Source of the DNA: JTS-RE9 sp964649195
GTDB lineage: Bacteria > Planctomycetota > Phycisphaerae > Phycisphaerales > Phycisphaeraceae
Length of the DNA: 35,424 nt
Assembly: GCA_964649195.1 (NCBI GenBank)
Contig: CAZYPK010000038.1
Coordinates: forward strand, 1 to 35,424
Direction of reading: 5' to 3'
In this document: one piece after another, positions 14,918-23,160 of the stretch
Numbering within the stretch: the stretch's first letter is position 1
Layout: the number at the start of each line of letters is the position of its first letter
The notes under the pieces: generated by a model
Seen by the model: the letters and a program-made list of their open reading frames with translations, nothing else
Databases searched by the model: none
Told to the model about the DNA's origin: nothing
Position numbers and translations under genes: made by a program

Positions 14918-15805
14918 TTACTTTTTTCTTGTATAACCTCGAACATACGTACCATCATTTCGATAATAGCCGCGAACATTTGTTGTTCCTTGCGAATACA
15001 CATACGGCGGTGTTTTCGCACCAGTTGCGCCAGTATATGGATTTAAATTTCCATTCGAACTCCAATTATTCCAAAAGCTGTCATCCGAATTAGTTTTCCA
15101 GTGTCCCTGAACATACGTCCCATCAGCCCGCACGGTTGGCTGAACATAATGACTGCCGACCGGAGGCCTGTAATTGTAATCGTAATATGAATTTGGACGA
15201 ACTTGACCTAAACTGTGACCGCTAGAATTGTATGTATACTGCGTTGCCGCTCGATTGATATTTGCAGCCTGTGATTTGACAAGTTTTTCACTTTGCCGCC
15301 AATCTACACTTCGCCCCTGTCCTGGGACATTCGGTCTAGTTTCAGGGGCTGCGACAACAATGGAATTGGTCGCTTGCGACTTCGAAGACTTCTCTGGCGA
15401 AACATCCCACCGAATCTTGCCATACGATGGACTCAAATTGGCTACAGTTGTAGTTTCAATTGAACCAAGATCATTCAACACGGTGTAGTAACATTCAGCT
15501 ACTTTCAAATGAATATATGCATCACCTATGCGCCCTCGCTGCAATTCTGTGTCTGCAAATCGCGCAGATTCACGAGCAAGATTAAACAACTCCAACTCAT
15601 GTTGCTCAATCTTACGCCCAATCGACACCAACCGGTCGTCTTCATCTGCCAAGGCAAGCAATCCATCAACAATTGAAGCAGAATCGTATTGCGGCAGTGT
15701 CGAATTCACGCCCAAATTTGAAGCTGTAGGGTTCGTGTATGCGTAGCGTAGACCTAGAACACCCAATACCACTAGGATTACAAATGATATATTTTTAAAA
15801 TTCAT
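14918..15805 (-). CDS. Membrane-anchored protein with C-terminal DGTYV repeats
   Basis: A 295-residue protein with an N-terminal anchor or uncleaved signal (residues 5-22, ISFVILVVLGVLGLRYAY). A helical middle (QHELELFNLARESARFADTELQRG) is followed by a Ser/Asn/Tyr-rich linker. The C-terminal region has RADGTYVQGHWKTNSDDSFWNNWSSNGNLNPYTGATG and a closing YYRNDGTYVRGYTRKK, a short Tyr/Trp-rich repeat found in many exported bacterial proteins whose function is not established. GC is low throughout. It lies alone in the segment between moxR and the moxR 3'-end copy, so it is probably cargo of an insertion. Its upstream region 15806-15950 is AT-rich without other genes. Confidence 0.8.
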   Translation of the reverse strand: MNFKNISFVILVVLGVLGLRYAYTNPTASNLGVNSTLPQYDSASIVDGLLALADEDDRLVSIGRKIEQHELELFNLARESARFADTELQRGRIGDAYIHLKVAECYYTVLNDLGSIETTTVANLSPSYGKIRWDVSPEKSSKSQATNSIVVAAPETRPNVPGQGRSVDWRQSEKLVKSQAANINRAATQYTYNSSGHSLGQVRPNSYYDYNYRPPVGSHYVQPTVRADGTYVQGHWKTNSDDSFWNNWSSNGNLNPYTGATGAKTPPYVYSQGTTNVRGYYRNDGTYVRGYTRKK

Positions 15806-15951
15806 ACAGGTCTCCGTAGGAGTCGATGTATATATTCTTCAAAACACACATAAATACGCTGAATGCCTAATACTGTCGAATCTGCCACATATGCAGCTTT
15901 GTGAATTATAATCGAACACCCATTACCAGCAATACAATTTTCTTCGAATTC

Positions 15952-16989
15952 TTACGCCTTAGGCATCTCATACTTCCTATCCGCCGGCACCGCGTCCATC
16001 AGCATCTGGATGAGTTTTTCGCTGTTGATGCCGCCGGCCAGGCCCGCGTAGTTGGGGGCCAGGCGGTGGCGCAGGGCGGGGAGGATGACGGCCTGGACAT
16101 CTTCGAGGGTGGCGTGGTAGCGGCCGTACAACAGGGCGCGGGCCTTGGCGCAGGAGATGAGGGCGAGGACGCCGCGCGGGCCGGCTCCCCAGTTGACCCA
16201 TTTGTTGACGAAGTCGGGGACGCCGGGCTGGCCGGGGCGGGTGGCGCGGACGAGGGCCCAGGCGTAGCCGACGACCTGGTCGGAGACGGGGATTCGCTGG
16301 ACGAGCTGCTGGGCCTCGATGAGCTTCTCGGCGGTGAGCACCGGTTCGATGCCGCCGAGCTGGCCGGTGGTGACGCGGCGGGCGATTTCCCATTCCTCGG
16401 CGCCGGTCGGGTAGCCGACCTTGATGTAGAGGAGGAAGCGGTCGAGCTGGGCTTCGGGGAGCGGGTAGGTGCCTTCCTGCTCGAGCGGGTTCTGCGTGGC
16501 GAGGACGAAGAAGGGCTTGGGCAGCTCGAAGGCCCGGCCGCCGACGGAGACACGGCGTTCCTGCATGGCTTCGAGCATCGCGGCCTGCGTCTTGGGCGGG
16601 GTGCGGTTGATTTCGTCGGCGAGGACCATGTTGGCGAAGATGGGGCCTTTGACGAAGACGTACTTGCGTTCCTTGGTGATCGGGTCTTCCTGGAGGACAT
16701 CGGTGCCGGTGATGTCGGAGGGCATCAGGTCGGGGGTGAACTGGATGCGGTGGAAGGAGAGGTTGAGAGCGTCGGCGACGGAGTGGACCATGAGGGTCTT
16801 GGCAAGACCGGGGACGCCTTCGAGCAGGCCGTGGCCCTTGGCGAGAATGGCGATGAGCATCTGCTCGATGACTTCTTTCTGGCCGATGATCGACTTGGTG
16901 AGCTCTTTGCAGATGGCGGCATAGACGCCCTGCCAGGCTTCGACTTGGGCGACGTCGTCACGGGACTCGGTGGCGGTGGCGGTGGACAT
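15952..16989 (-). CDS. moxR: MoxR-family AAA+ ATPase
   Basis: A 345-residue cytoplasmic ATPase of the usual MoxR length. Walker A is GVPGLAKT (58-65), Walker B MVLADEINR (121-129), sensor 1 VLATQNPLEQEGTYPLPEAQLDRF, and the C-terminal lid ends KYEMPKA. MoxR proteins use ATP to remodel VWA-domain proteins, often in envelope or metal-centre assembly; VWA partners are encoded upstream in the same direction (25773-28445 and 23161-25608). The ATG at 16989 is preceded by GGAG at 7 bases. Two small low-GC genes separate it from the coiled-coil gene of the block, and its 3' end is duplicated at 14763-14880. Confidence 0.96.
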   Translation of the reverse strand: MSTATATESRDDVAQVEAWQGVYAAICKELTKSIIGQKEVIEQMLIAILAKGHGLLEGVPGLAKTLMVHSVADALNLSFHRIQFTPDLMPSDITGTDVLQEDPITKERKYVFVKGPIFANMVLADEINRTPPKTQAAMLEAMQERRVSVGGRAFELPKPFFVLATQNPLEQEGTYPLPEAQLDRFLLYIKVGYPTGAEEWEIARRVTTGQLGGIEPVLTAEKLIEAQQLVQRIPVSDQVVGYAWALVRATRPGQPGVPDFVNKWVNWGAGPRGVLALISCAKARALLYGRYHATLEDVQAVILPALRHRLAPNYAGLAGGINSEKLIQMLMDAVPADRKYEMPKA

Positions 16990-17013
16990 GAGGGCTCCAA
17001 AAAGTAAAGCGAT

Positions 17014-17385
17014 TCAAACTTTCAAGGTGCGCTTTGCGACACCACGTCTTAAAACAGAAAAACCAATCGAAATAGCCAGGCAGGTGAAAGAACCAATTAT
17101 TGCAACTTCAAAGTATTTATTGAGTCGATGAAACTCATTTGTCAGCAACGTGTATTTGTCATGACGCTCATTGGCAAGGGTATCGATCCTTTGTTGCGTG
17201 ACTTCATCGGGCATGCGTTTCGCTTCTGCATGTTCTGTAATAATCCGAGCAAGTTCGTCGTCCGTTGCGCCCAGAAGGTGCGCACGTTCCTGAGAGACAT
17301 TGTTTAGCGCGAAGAAACCTGCGACTGATGCCAACAGAAACAGCACAGTCAATATCGCGGCGCACCTTTCCATGAACTTCATCAT
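17014..17385 (-). CDS. Small membrane protein with two membrane segments
   Basis: A 123-residue protein starting MMKFMERC at 17385. The membrane segments are about 8-28 (AAILTVLFLLASVAGFFAL) and 91-112 (VAIIGSFTCLAISIGFSVL), joined by a charged helical loop of about 60 residues (DDELARIITEHAEAKRMPDEVTQQRID). It is likely a helical hairpin with the loop on one face of the membrane. Family unknown. It starts 8 bases after the upstream gene's stop, so the two form an operon, and it ends 25 bases before the moxR start. The low GC of the pair marks them as inserted. Confidence 0.72.
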   Translation of the reverse strand: MMKFMERCAAILTVLFLLASVAGFFALNNVSQERAHLLGATDDELARIITEHAEAKRMPDEVTQQRIDTLANERHDKYTLLTNEFHRLNKYFEVAIIGSFTCLAISIGFSVLRRGVAKRTLKV

Positions 17386-17392
17386 TGGGGCA

Positions 17393-17743
17393 TCATTCGC
17401 CAAACTCTTCGTGTGCTCGCTCCAAGGCGGCAAGCACTTTCACACGTTTGGGCTCTTCAAACAACCACAGTGGAAGTTTCTCGAACCAGCGTTGCCAGCA
17501 ATGTTCCAACTTTACATCAGGCTGACGCGATGAAGCATGAATCTTTTGACGGAAGAAAATCAAACACTCGCGCAACTGATCCAACGATTGAAACTCAAAC
17601 GTAAACGAAGCAACATCCACAAAGTAGCCCCACTTTTCAATCAGTCGATCACTCGGACGTTTTGACCATAAACCACCAACATGGACAGTCATCCGGTCCC
17701 TGTGTCGCGATGGATCCAATAGTTCCTTCCAGTGTCGGGACAT
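17393..17743 (-). CDS. Conserved hypothetical protein (YERLP-WLFEEPKR family)
   Basis: A 116-residue soluble protein. MTVHVGGLW..., then FTFEFQSLDQLRECLIFFRQKIHASSR and a closing HCWQRWFEKLPLWLFEEPKRVKVLAALERA make a compact pattern that I recall from scattered hypothetical proteins in several phyla, with no known function. The ATG at 17743 is used; a TTG lies 9 bases upstream. It is followed at once by the small membrane protein gene. The pair could be an effector/immunity or toxin-type set, but that is only a guess from size and spacing. Low GC against the flanking coiled-coil gene. Confidence 0.75.
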   Translation of the reverse strand: MSRHWKELLDPSRHRDRMTVHVGGLWSKRPSDRLIEKWGYFVDVASFTFEFQSLDQLRECLIFFRQKIHASSRQPDVKLEHCWQRWFEKLPLWLFEEPKRVKVLAALERAHEEFGE

Positions 17744-17812
17744 AGGGCACAACCAATAAACATTGGGCGATTGTCTTTGGTATTTCGTTGCTACGCCGCA
17801 AGCGGCGGACGA

Positions 17813-20800
17813 TCAATCGAGGTCTTCAAAATAGGCTTTGAGTCGTTCCTCGTAGCCGCGGGGAATTGATTTTTTGTCGCGGGCGCGGATGGAATCGCGG
17901 GCGCTGCGGGGGAGACCGGCGGCCCAGGCGTTGTGCTCGGCGGTGGCGCGGCGTTTGGCGTCGGTGTCCTGCCTGCTGGTGGGGGTGCGAGCGTCTTCCG
18001 ATTCCTGAAGCGCAATCTTTTCAGCCTGGCCATCCTTGCGCTCGGCGTTTTCCATCCTGCCTTCTTTGCCCTTGGAGGCCCCGCCTGCGGCGGGGCCGGG
18101 ACCGGCCAGCGAGGGAGTCGTGGAAGGCTGGCCTTCGCTTTGCCCCTGGCCTTCCCCCTCGCCTTGACCTTCTCCTTCGTGACCAACGGCGGCGGACTGA
18201 GATGCAGCTTGGGCCGCCGCTTCGGAAGCAGCGGCGGCAGCGGCGGGACCGGCGATCATTTCAGCGGTCTGCGCGGCGGACGGTGCCGACGGCGTCAGAC
18301 CCGCGGGCTGACCCGATGAAGGTTCACCACCGGCAGGCTGACCTTGTGAAGGTTCTCCTTGAGCAGGTTGACCGGCAGCTTGTTCACTCCCGGCAGGCTC
18401 GCCAGCAGCGGCTTGGCCGGCAGCGGGTTCACCGCCCGCCGGTTCACCACCGGCCGGTTCGCCGCCAGCGGCTTCGCCGGCAAGCGGTGCTTCGCCGGCG
18501 GGAGCCTGGGCGGGCGTCAATGCCTGGGCCAGTTCGACCGCCTCGGCGATCGGAGCGTTGTTGAGTCCTTGTTGACCGGTTGCCTCGGTGACCGCCTCGC
18601 CGATGCCGGCCAAGGCTTGGGCCTGGGCTTCGATCGCCCTGGCGATCGCGGCGGCATCGGGCTTTTTGCCGGCAGGCTGGGCACCAGCAGGTTTTTCACC
18701 GGCGGGTTGACCGGCGGCAGGCTGTGCGCCCGCAGATTTTTCGCCACCGGCGGGTTCACCGGCGGCGGCTTCACCAGCGGGTTTCTCGCCTGCCGCTTGT
18801 TCGCCGGCGGGCTGTTCACCGGCAGCGGGTTCACCTTCACCAGCAGACTTTTCGCCGCCGGCCTGTTCGGTTGCATCAGGATTGCCGAAGGCTTCACGGG
18901 CATCGGCCAAGGCTTGCGCGCTTTCCTTGGCCTGATCCGCCAGGGCAGCCAGTCGCTTGGCCAGTTCGAGTTGAACTTCCAAATCTTCGCGCTTGATGTC
19001 CGCCAGCACGCGGGCTCGCTGCACGTTCCGCTCGGCGTTGGCTTGCGGGGTGGCTTCGCCCGCTTGTTCACCGGCGGCCTGGTCACCGGCGGGCTTTTCG
19101 CCGGAGGCTTGTTCGGACCCAGGCACGGGAGTGCCTGGGCTTTGATTGTTTTGTTCACCAGCAGGTTTTTCACCGGCAGGTTTTTCAGCGGAAGCTTGTT
19201 CACCCGCAGGCTTTTCGCCTGATGGCTTCTCGCCACTGGTCTGTTGATTTTTCTCGGCAGCCTTGGCTTCCTTCGCGGCATCGGCGGCGTTGTTCAGCGC
19301 GGCGGCCACCGAAGGACTTTCCTGCACCGCCTTGTCAGCCAGGCCTTGCAATTCCTCCGCGTTGGCCTTGGGCGTGGCCTCGGCCACCTTCTCCAGTTCC
19401 TGCGCCAGTTCGTTGAGATTGTTCAGTTCGCCTTCGGCTTTTTCTTCGAGCTTCTTGGCGGTCTTGACCATCTCCTTGCGGATCGCATTCGCGGCGGCAT
19501 CGAGTTTCTGCGCGGCATCTTCAGCCTTGCTGGCGATGTCGGCGGATTTCTTCGGATCGATCGGCTTGTCATCCTCGCCCGCCTTGCCTTCAGGCAGCGC
19601 GGCTTCCACTTCATCGGCAGACTTGGCGGCGGCAGCCAGATCATCCGATGCCTCCGGCGCCAGTTCCTTCACGCCCTCGGCCACCTTCCTGGCAATCTCT
19701 TCCACCTTGCCAAGCTGTTCCTTCGCATCGGCGGGGACTTCGTTTTTCTTCTCAACAGCCTCGGCGGTGTCCTTCGCTTTCGCACTCGCACGGGCCAGTG
19801 ATTCCGCAGCGCGGTTGAGCTCGCCGAGCTTCACGGCAAGGGCATTGCGGCGGGCCATTTTCTCGGCTTCGTTGAGTTCGCCGATGGCCTGCTTGATGGC
19901 GCGGCCGGCTTCTTCCAGGGCTTCCTTGGCTTCCGGTGATTTTTCAGCAAGAGCCTTGGCAGCCTCGGCTGCGGCTTCCTCCGCAGTGGCCAGGCGGGAT
20001 TCGATGGCCTTGGGAAGCTCCACCGCATCGGCGGCTTTTTCGATCTGCTTGGCAGCTTCCGATTCCTTCTTGGCGGCCTGCGGAGCAGCGGCGGCTTCCT
20101 GGGCCTGCTTGGCAGCTTCCTGATGTTTCTTCTGCGCTTCTTCAACCTGCTTGCGCGTCGCAGCCAGATCGTCAGCGAGTTTTTCCAGCTCCTTGGATGA
20201 CTTGTCACCGAGCGGGCTCGATGCGCTGGCCAGTTCTTTTTGAAGTTCTGCCAGGGCGCCGATCACCTTGCCCTGATCTTTCTGGGCGGCCTTGGTGTCT
20301 TCGATGAAGAGCGATTCACGGGCATCGCTGGCGGATTCCTCGGCGCGGCGGGCCAGGTCGGTGGCGCGCTCGTTGCCGCCGATCATGCTTTCGAGACGGC
20401 GAAGCTTCTGCTGAAGGAGCGTCTGATCCTTGAGAACCTCCTCGGCTTTCCTCGTGTCGCTCGCGGCTTGCTTCGCTTTTTCGCGGAGGTCTTCCTGTTC
20501 CTTGATGAGTTGTTTGATGGCCTGGGCGATGTCCCTGTCGATGGCGGCGGGGTCTTCGAGTTTGCGGAGTTCGGCGAGGACGCGCTCGAGGCCTTCGATC
20601 ACGGCCTGCTGCCGAACGGCGGCTTCGGGGAAGCGGACCATCTGCATATTTTCGCCGGCGAGTTTGAGGTGGTCTTCCACCTTGCCGGTCTTGAGAATTC
20701 GCTGGGCCTGGGCCGCCATCGCGCCCAGGTCGCCGGGCCAGGCGGCGACATCGCGGAGCATGGCGGCGAAGGTGTCGTAAAGCGTGGCGACGCTCAACTG

Positions 20801-21364
20801 CCCGTCGATGGTGGCGAGGATGGCCTGTTCATCGGTGGAGCCCAGGGAGAGCGTGGCGGAGCGGACGGTTTTCTGCTTGGTGATGATTTCGGAAAGGCGT
20901 TCCATGAGCACGGCCTGCTGCCTGCGGATGCGGATGCGCTCGCGCTCGGCGAGCAGGCGCATCAGCACATCGCGCATGCGGACCTGGGCCTTGGTGATGA
21001 GTTGCTTTTTTTCGTCGCCGGCGGCTTCGCCGGCCTTGCCGAGCATCTCGATGACATCGGGCATCAGCTTCATGGCGAGGTCGCCCATGCGGCTGCGCAT
21101 GTCGATGAGATCTTTATAGAGAGGCAGATCGGTGAGCTTGTTGTCCTCAAGCTGCTGGATGTGGCCGTCGAGCAAGGCCGAGAGGAGATCGGTGGTGAGC
21201 TCGCGGGCACGCTGCTGGTTGGACTTGTATCTGTCCACGATGTCAGGAGCAGGGGCAGGGGCAGAAGCAGGGGCAGTGGCAGTCTGCGCGAAGGCCGGCT
21301 CGAAGGTGAAGGCGAGCAGGAGGGCGGCGCAGGTGGCGGTGCGAAGCATGGTGTTGAGACTCAT
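17813..21364 (-). CDS. Very long periplasmic coiled-coil protein with AGE(K/Q)P repeats
   Basis: An 1183-residue protein with a signal peptide (MSLNTMLRTATCAALLLAFTFEPAFA). Residues 30-330 are helical with conserved-looking sequence (LYKDLIDMRSRMGDLAMKL; FPEAAVRQQAVIEGLERVLAELRKLED). About 330-690 is a Lys/Glu/Ala coiled coil. From about 690 to 1070, low-complexity AGEKPAGEQ- and AGGEPAGG-type repeats are interrupted by two helical segments. The last 50 residues return to ordered sequence (LPRSARDSIRARDKKSIPRGYEERLKAYFEDLD), similar to the C-terminal motif I associate with the DUF4175 neighbourhood. No membrane segment after the signal. Its ATG overlaps the upstream stop by 4 bases (21361-21364), so it is coupled to the DUF4175-like gene. 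A spacer or scaffold in the envelope is the likely role. Confidence 0.88.
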   Translation of the reverse strand: MSLNTMLRTATCAALLLAFTFEPAFAQTATAPASAPAPAPDIVDRYKSNQQRARELTTDLLSALLDGHIQQLEDNKLTDLPLYKDLIDMRSRMGDLAMKLMPDVIEMLGKAGEAAGDEKKQLITKAQVRMRDVLMRLLAERERIRIRRQQAVLMERLSEIITKQKTVRSATLSLGSTDEQAILATIDGQLSVATLYDTFAAMLRDVAAWPGDLGAMAAQAQRILKTGKVEDHLKLAGENMQMVRFPEAAVRQQAVIEGLERVLAELRKLEDPAAIDRDIAQAIKQLIKEQEDLREKAKQAASDTRKAEEVLKDQTLLQQKLRRLESMIGGNERATDLARRAEESASDARESLFIEDTKAAQKDQGKVIGALAELQKELASASSPLGDKSSKELEKLADDLAATRKQVEEAQKKHQEAAKQAQEAAAAPQAAKKESEAAKQIEKAADAVELPKAIESRLATAEEAAAEAAKALAEKSPEAKEALEEAGRAIKQAIGELNEAEKMARRNALAVKLGELNRAAESLARASAKAKDTAEAVEKKNEVPADAKEQLGKVEEIARKVAEGVKELAPEASDDLAAAAKSADEVEAALPEGKAGEDDKPIDPKKSADIASKAEDAAQKLDAAANAIRKEMVKTAKKLEEKAEGELNNLNELAQELEKVAEATPKANAEELQGLADKAVQESPSVAAALNNAADAAKEAKAAEKNQQTSGEKPSGEKPAGEQASAEKPAGEKPAGEQNNQSPGTPVPGSEQASGEKPAGDQAAGEQAGEATPQANAERNVQRARVLADIKREDLEVQLELAKRLAALADQAKESAQALADAREAFGNPDATEQAGGEKSAGEGEPAAGEQPAGEQAAGEKPAGEAAAGEPAGGEKSAGAQPAAGQPAGEKPAGAQPAGKKPDAAAIARAIEAQAQALAGIGEAVTEATGQQGLNNAPIAEAVELAQALTPAQAPAGEAPLAGEAAGGEPAGGEPAGGEPAAGQAAAGEPAGSEQAAGQPAQGEPSQGQPAGGEPSSGQPAGLTPSAPSAAQTAEMIAGPAAAAAASEAAAQAASQSAAVGHEGEGQGEGEGQGQSEGQPSTTPSLAGPGPAAGGASKGKEGRMENAERKDGQAEKIALQESEDARTPTSRQDTDAKRRATAEHNAWAAGLPRSARDSIRARDKKSIPRGYEERLKAYFEDLD
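18290..18860. repeat. Coding minisatellite in the coiled-coil gene, main block
   Basis: Repeated GGTTCACCGGCGG-, GGCTTTTCGCC- and CAGGCTGACC-like units on the plus strand encode AGE(K/Q)-P-A-G-type repeats on the minus strand. A second, smaller block lies at about 19060-19240 with the same units. Units of 12 to 15 bases vary in sequence, and the number of units would be expected to differ among strains through slippage or recombination. Confidence 0.75.
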
Positions 21365-23058
21365 CTTGATGATCCTCCACCCAGTTGGGCATCGATGATC
21401 TGATCCAGTTTTTTATCCATCTGGGCGTCAAGCTCGCGCATGGCGTCAAGCACGCCTTTTCGATCGGTCACTTGAAACACCATTCGCTCGCTGCGTGCGG
21501 CCTTGCCCGGCGATGTCGTCGGGTCGCCGCGATAATCGATCGCTTCAAGCATCACTTCCACCCGGTCGCCGATGACCAGGTTCAAGGGTGTCAGGTCCAC
21601 CTTGATTGTATCGGACAGTTCCCGAATCCGTCCCCCGGCAGAAAAGCCCGGCTCGGCAATCGTCGTCACCACCTGTTCCCCGGCGACGACGCCCCCCGCC
21701 GCTCCGCCTGCGGAATCAACGGGCGTCAGCGGCTGCGTGGCGGCATCGGCGGCACGGATGATCACCTTGCGGACGTTGATCTTCGCCAGGCCGTAGTCAT
21801 CCACCGCCTTGAAGCGAATCTGCGGCGAAGCCTCGGCCAGGACGAATCGCGTCACCGTGGCCGCCGCGATGCGGGGCAGTTGATCCGGTCGCACTTGCAG
21901 CACGCCCGACACCGGCCGCTCCAGCCCCAGACCATCGACATCCTTCACCTGCACTTCATAATGCACATCCTTGGTCACGCGGGCCAGCGGGTTGTCCTGC
22001 GAGTCGAGCGTGAAGCCGTCGGCGGTTGCCCGCATGGGAAACAGTTCGCCGTCGATGGCGATCGTGGCGGATTGAAGCTTTTTGTCGGCGGTGATGCCGG
22101 GGATGATGCGCGAGCCTTCCAGCGCCACGCGCTGGCGGCCTTCCGTCGAAGCCTGGAACCGATCGACGGCATAAGCGGGCGTCTCGATGGCCAGCTTCAG
22201 ATCGACGATGGGCAGCGGAATGAGCGTGACGTTGTGCGATTCGGTGTAAGCATCGCCGAGGCGAACGATGTAGCTGATGTCATCGAGCGCGCGGGGCAGT
22301 TCGCCTACGTAAAGATCAGGCTGCGTTGGATCGGGTTTGAGTTCGACGGTGGTTCGCAGGCCGCTGCCGAGCGCTTTGAGATCGACCCTGGCCCTGTCGG
22401 GGTCGGGATGAATGCCGCTGATGCGGATGGCGAAGCGGATGGGCTGTCCGTAGGCGGCGCGGTGGCCGGGCGATTCGATTTTTTCGATGACGGTTCGCGT
22501 CGGGTAACGGGCCGAGCCGAGCAGGAAGCGATTGGCAAAGACGGCGACATGGCCGGGCATGGCGAAGACGGGCAGCAACACCACCACGACCGTGATGGCG
22601 AGCATGGTGATGCGCCGGGTGAGTTGTTGCCGCGAGAAGCCTTCGAGATAGTTGAGGGAGCCGGAGACTTCAGCGGTGTAGTCGATGACCGCTTCGCGCA
22701 GATCGCCCGAGCCGAACTGGCTGCGCTTGCCGTCGGCGAATTGCAGGGCCGCGACCAGATCGGAGCCGATGCCCTGCTGACGTTCGACCATCAGGGCCAG
22801 CTCGACGGAATCCTCGCTGACAAGAATCGCGGGCAGCACATATTTGCGGAACGACCAGACCGTCATTGAGATGAAGAAGATGAGCACGACGGTGCGCTCG
22901 ATCCCGCCCATGTGAAGCATCACATCGATGACGAACGCGCCCATGAGCACCCACAGCAGCACGCAGGCAAACACCGACCACGCCGACCCGTTGCGAACGG
23001 TGGAACGAAATCGCCTGACGCGAGCCAGACCGGATTGAAGGGATGCGAGGCGGGACAT
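21361..23058 (-). CDS. DUF4175-like membrane protein
   Basis: A 565-residue protein. The N-terminal part has two membrane segments near 23-75 (SVFACVLLWVLMGAFVIDVML; TVVLIFFISMTVWSF), then a soluble helical stretch with LALMVERQQGIGSDLVAALQF, and a third membrane segment near 143-165 (ITMLAITVVVVLLPVFAM). The remainder is periplasmic beta-sandwich-type sequence (YPTRTVIEKIESPGHRAAYGQPIRFAI; DYGLAKINVRKVIIRAA). The LALMVExxxxxGSDLVAALQF signature and this layout are typical of planctomycete DUF4175-like proteins in MoxR/BatA loci. ATG at 23058 is preferred to a TTG 9 bases upstream. Stop overlaps the coiled-coil gene's start. Probably the membrane base for the coiled-coil partner. Confidence 0.82.
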   Translation of the reverse strand: MSRLASLQSGLARVRRFRSTVRNGSAWSVFACVLLWVLMGAFVIDVMLHMGGIERTVVLIFFISMTVWSFRKYVLPAILVSEDSVELALMVERQQGIGSDLVAALQFADGKRSQFGSGDLREAVIDYTAEVSGSLNYLEGFSRQQLTRRITMLAITVVVVLLPVFAMPGHVAVFANRFLLGSARYPTRTVIEKIESPGHRAAYGQPIRFAIRISGIHPDPDRARVDLKALGSGLRTTVELKPDPTQPDLYVGELPRALDDISYIVRLGDAYTESHNVTLIPLPIVDLKLAIETPAYAVDRFQASTEGRQRVALEGSRIIPGITADKKLQSATIAIDGELFPMRATADGFTLDSQDNPLARVTKDVHYEVQVKDVDGLGLERPVSGVLQVRPDQLPRIAAATVTRFVLAEASPQIRFKAVDDYGLAKINVRKVIIRAADAATQPLTPVDSAGGAAGGVVAGEQVVTTIAEPGFSAGGRIRELSDTIKVDLTPLNLVIGDRVEVMLEAIDYRGDPTTSPGKAARSERMVFQVTDRKGVLDAMRELDAQMDKKLDQIIDAQLGGGSSR

Positions 23059-23067
23059 AAGGCGCAA

Positions 23068-23158
23068 GTTCCGAGTTTCGAGTTCTGGGTTCCGAGTCGA
23101 AGAAAAGGCACGGTGGGAAAAGCAATCTCAAATCTCAAATCCGAAATCCGAAATCAAT
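23068..23158. repeat. Two runs of 7-bp repeats between envelope genes
   Basis: GTTCCGA, GTTTCGA, GTTCTGG, GTTCCGA, GTCGAAG occupy 23068-23102, and AATCTCA, AATCTCA, AATCCGA, AATCCGA, AATCAAT occupy 23124-23158. They fill almost the whole 102-base gap and end 2 bases before the stop of the upstream gene. The second run matches the type seen at 28612-28660. Confidence 0.85.
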
Positions 23159-23160
23159 TT

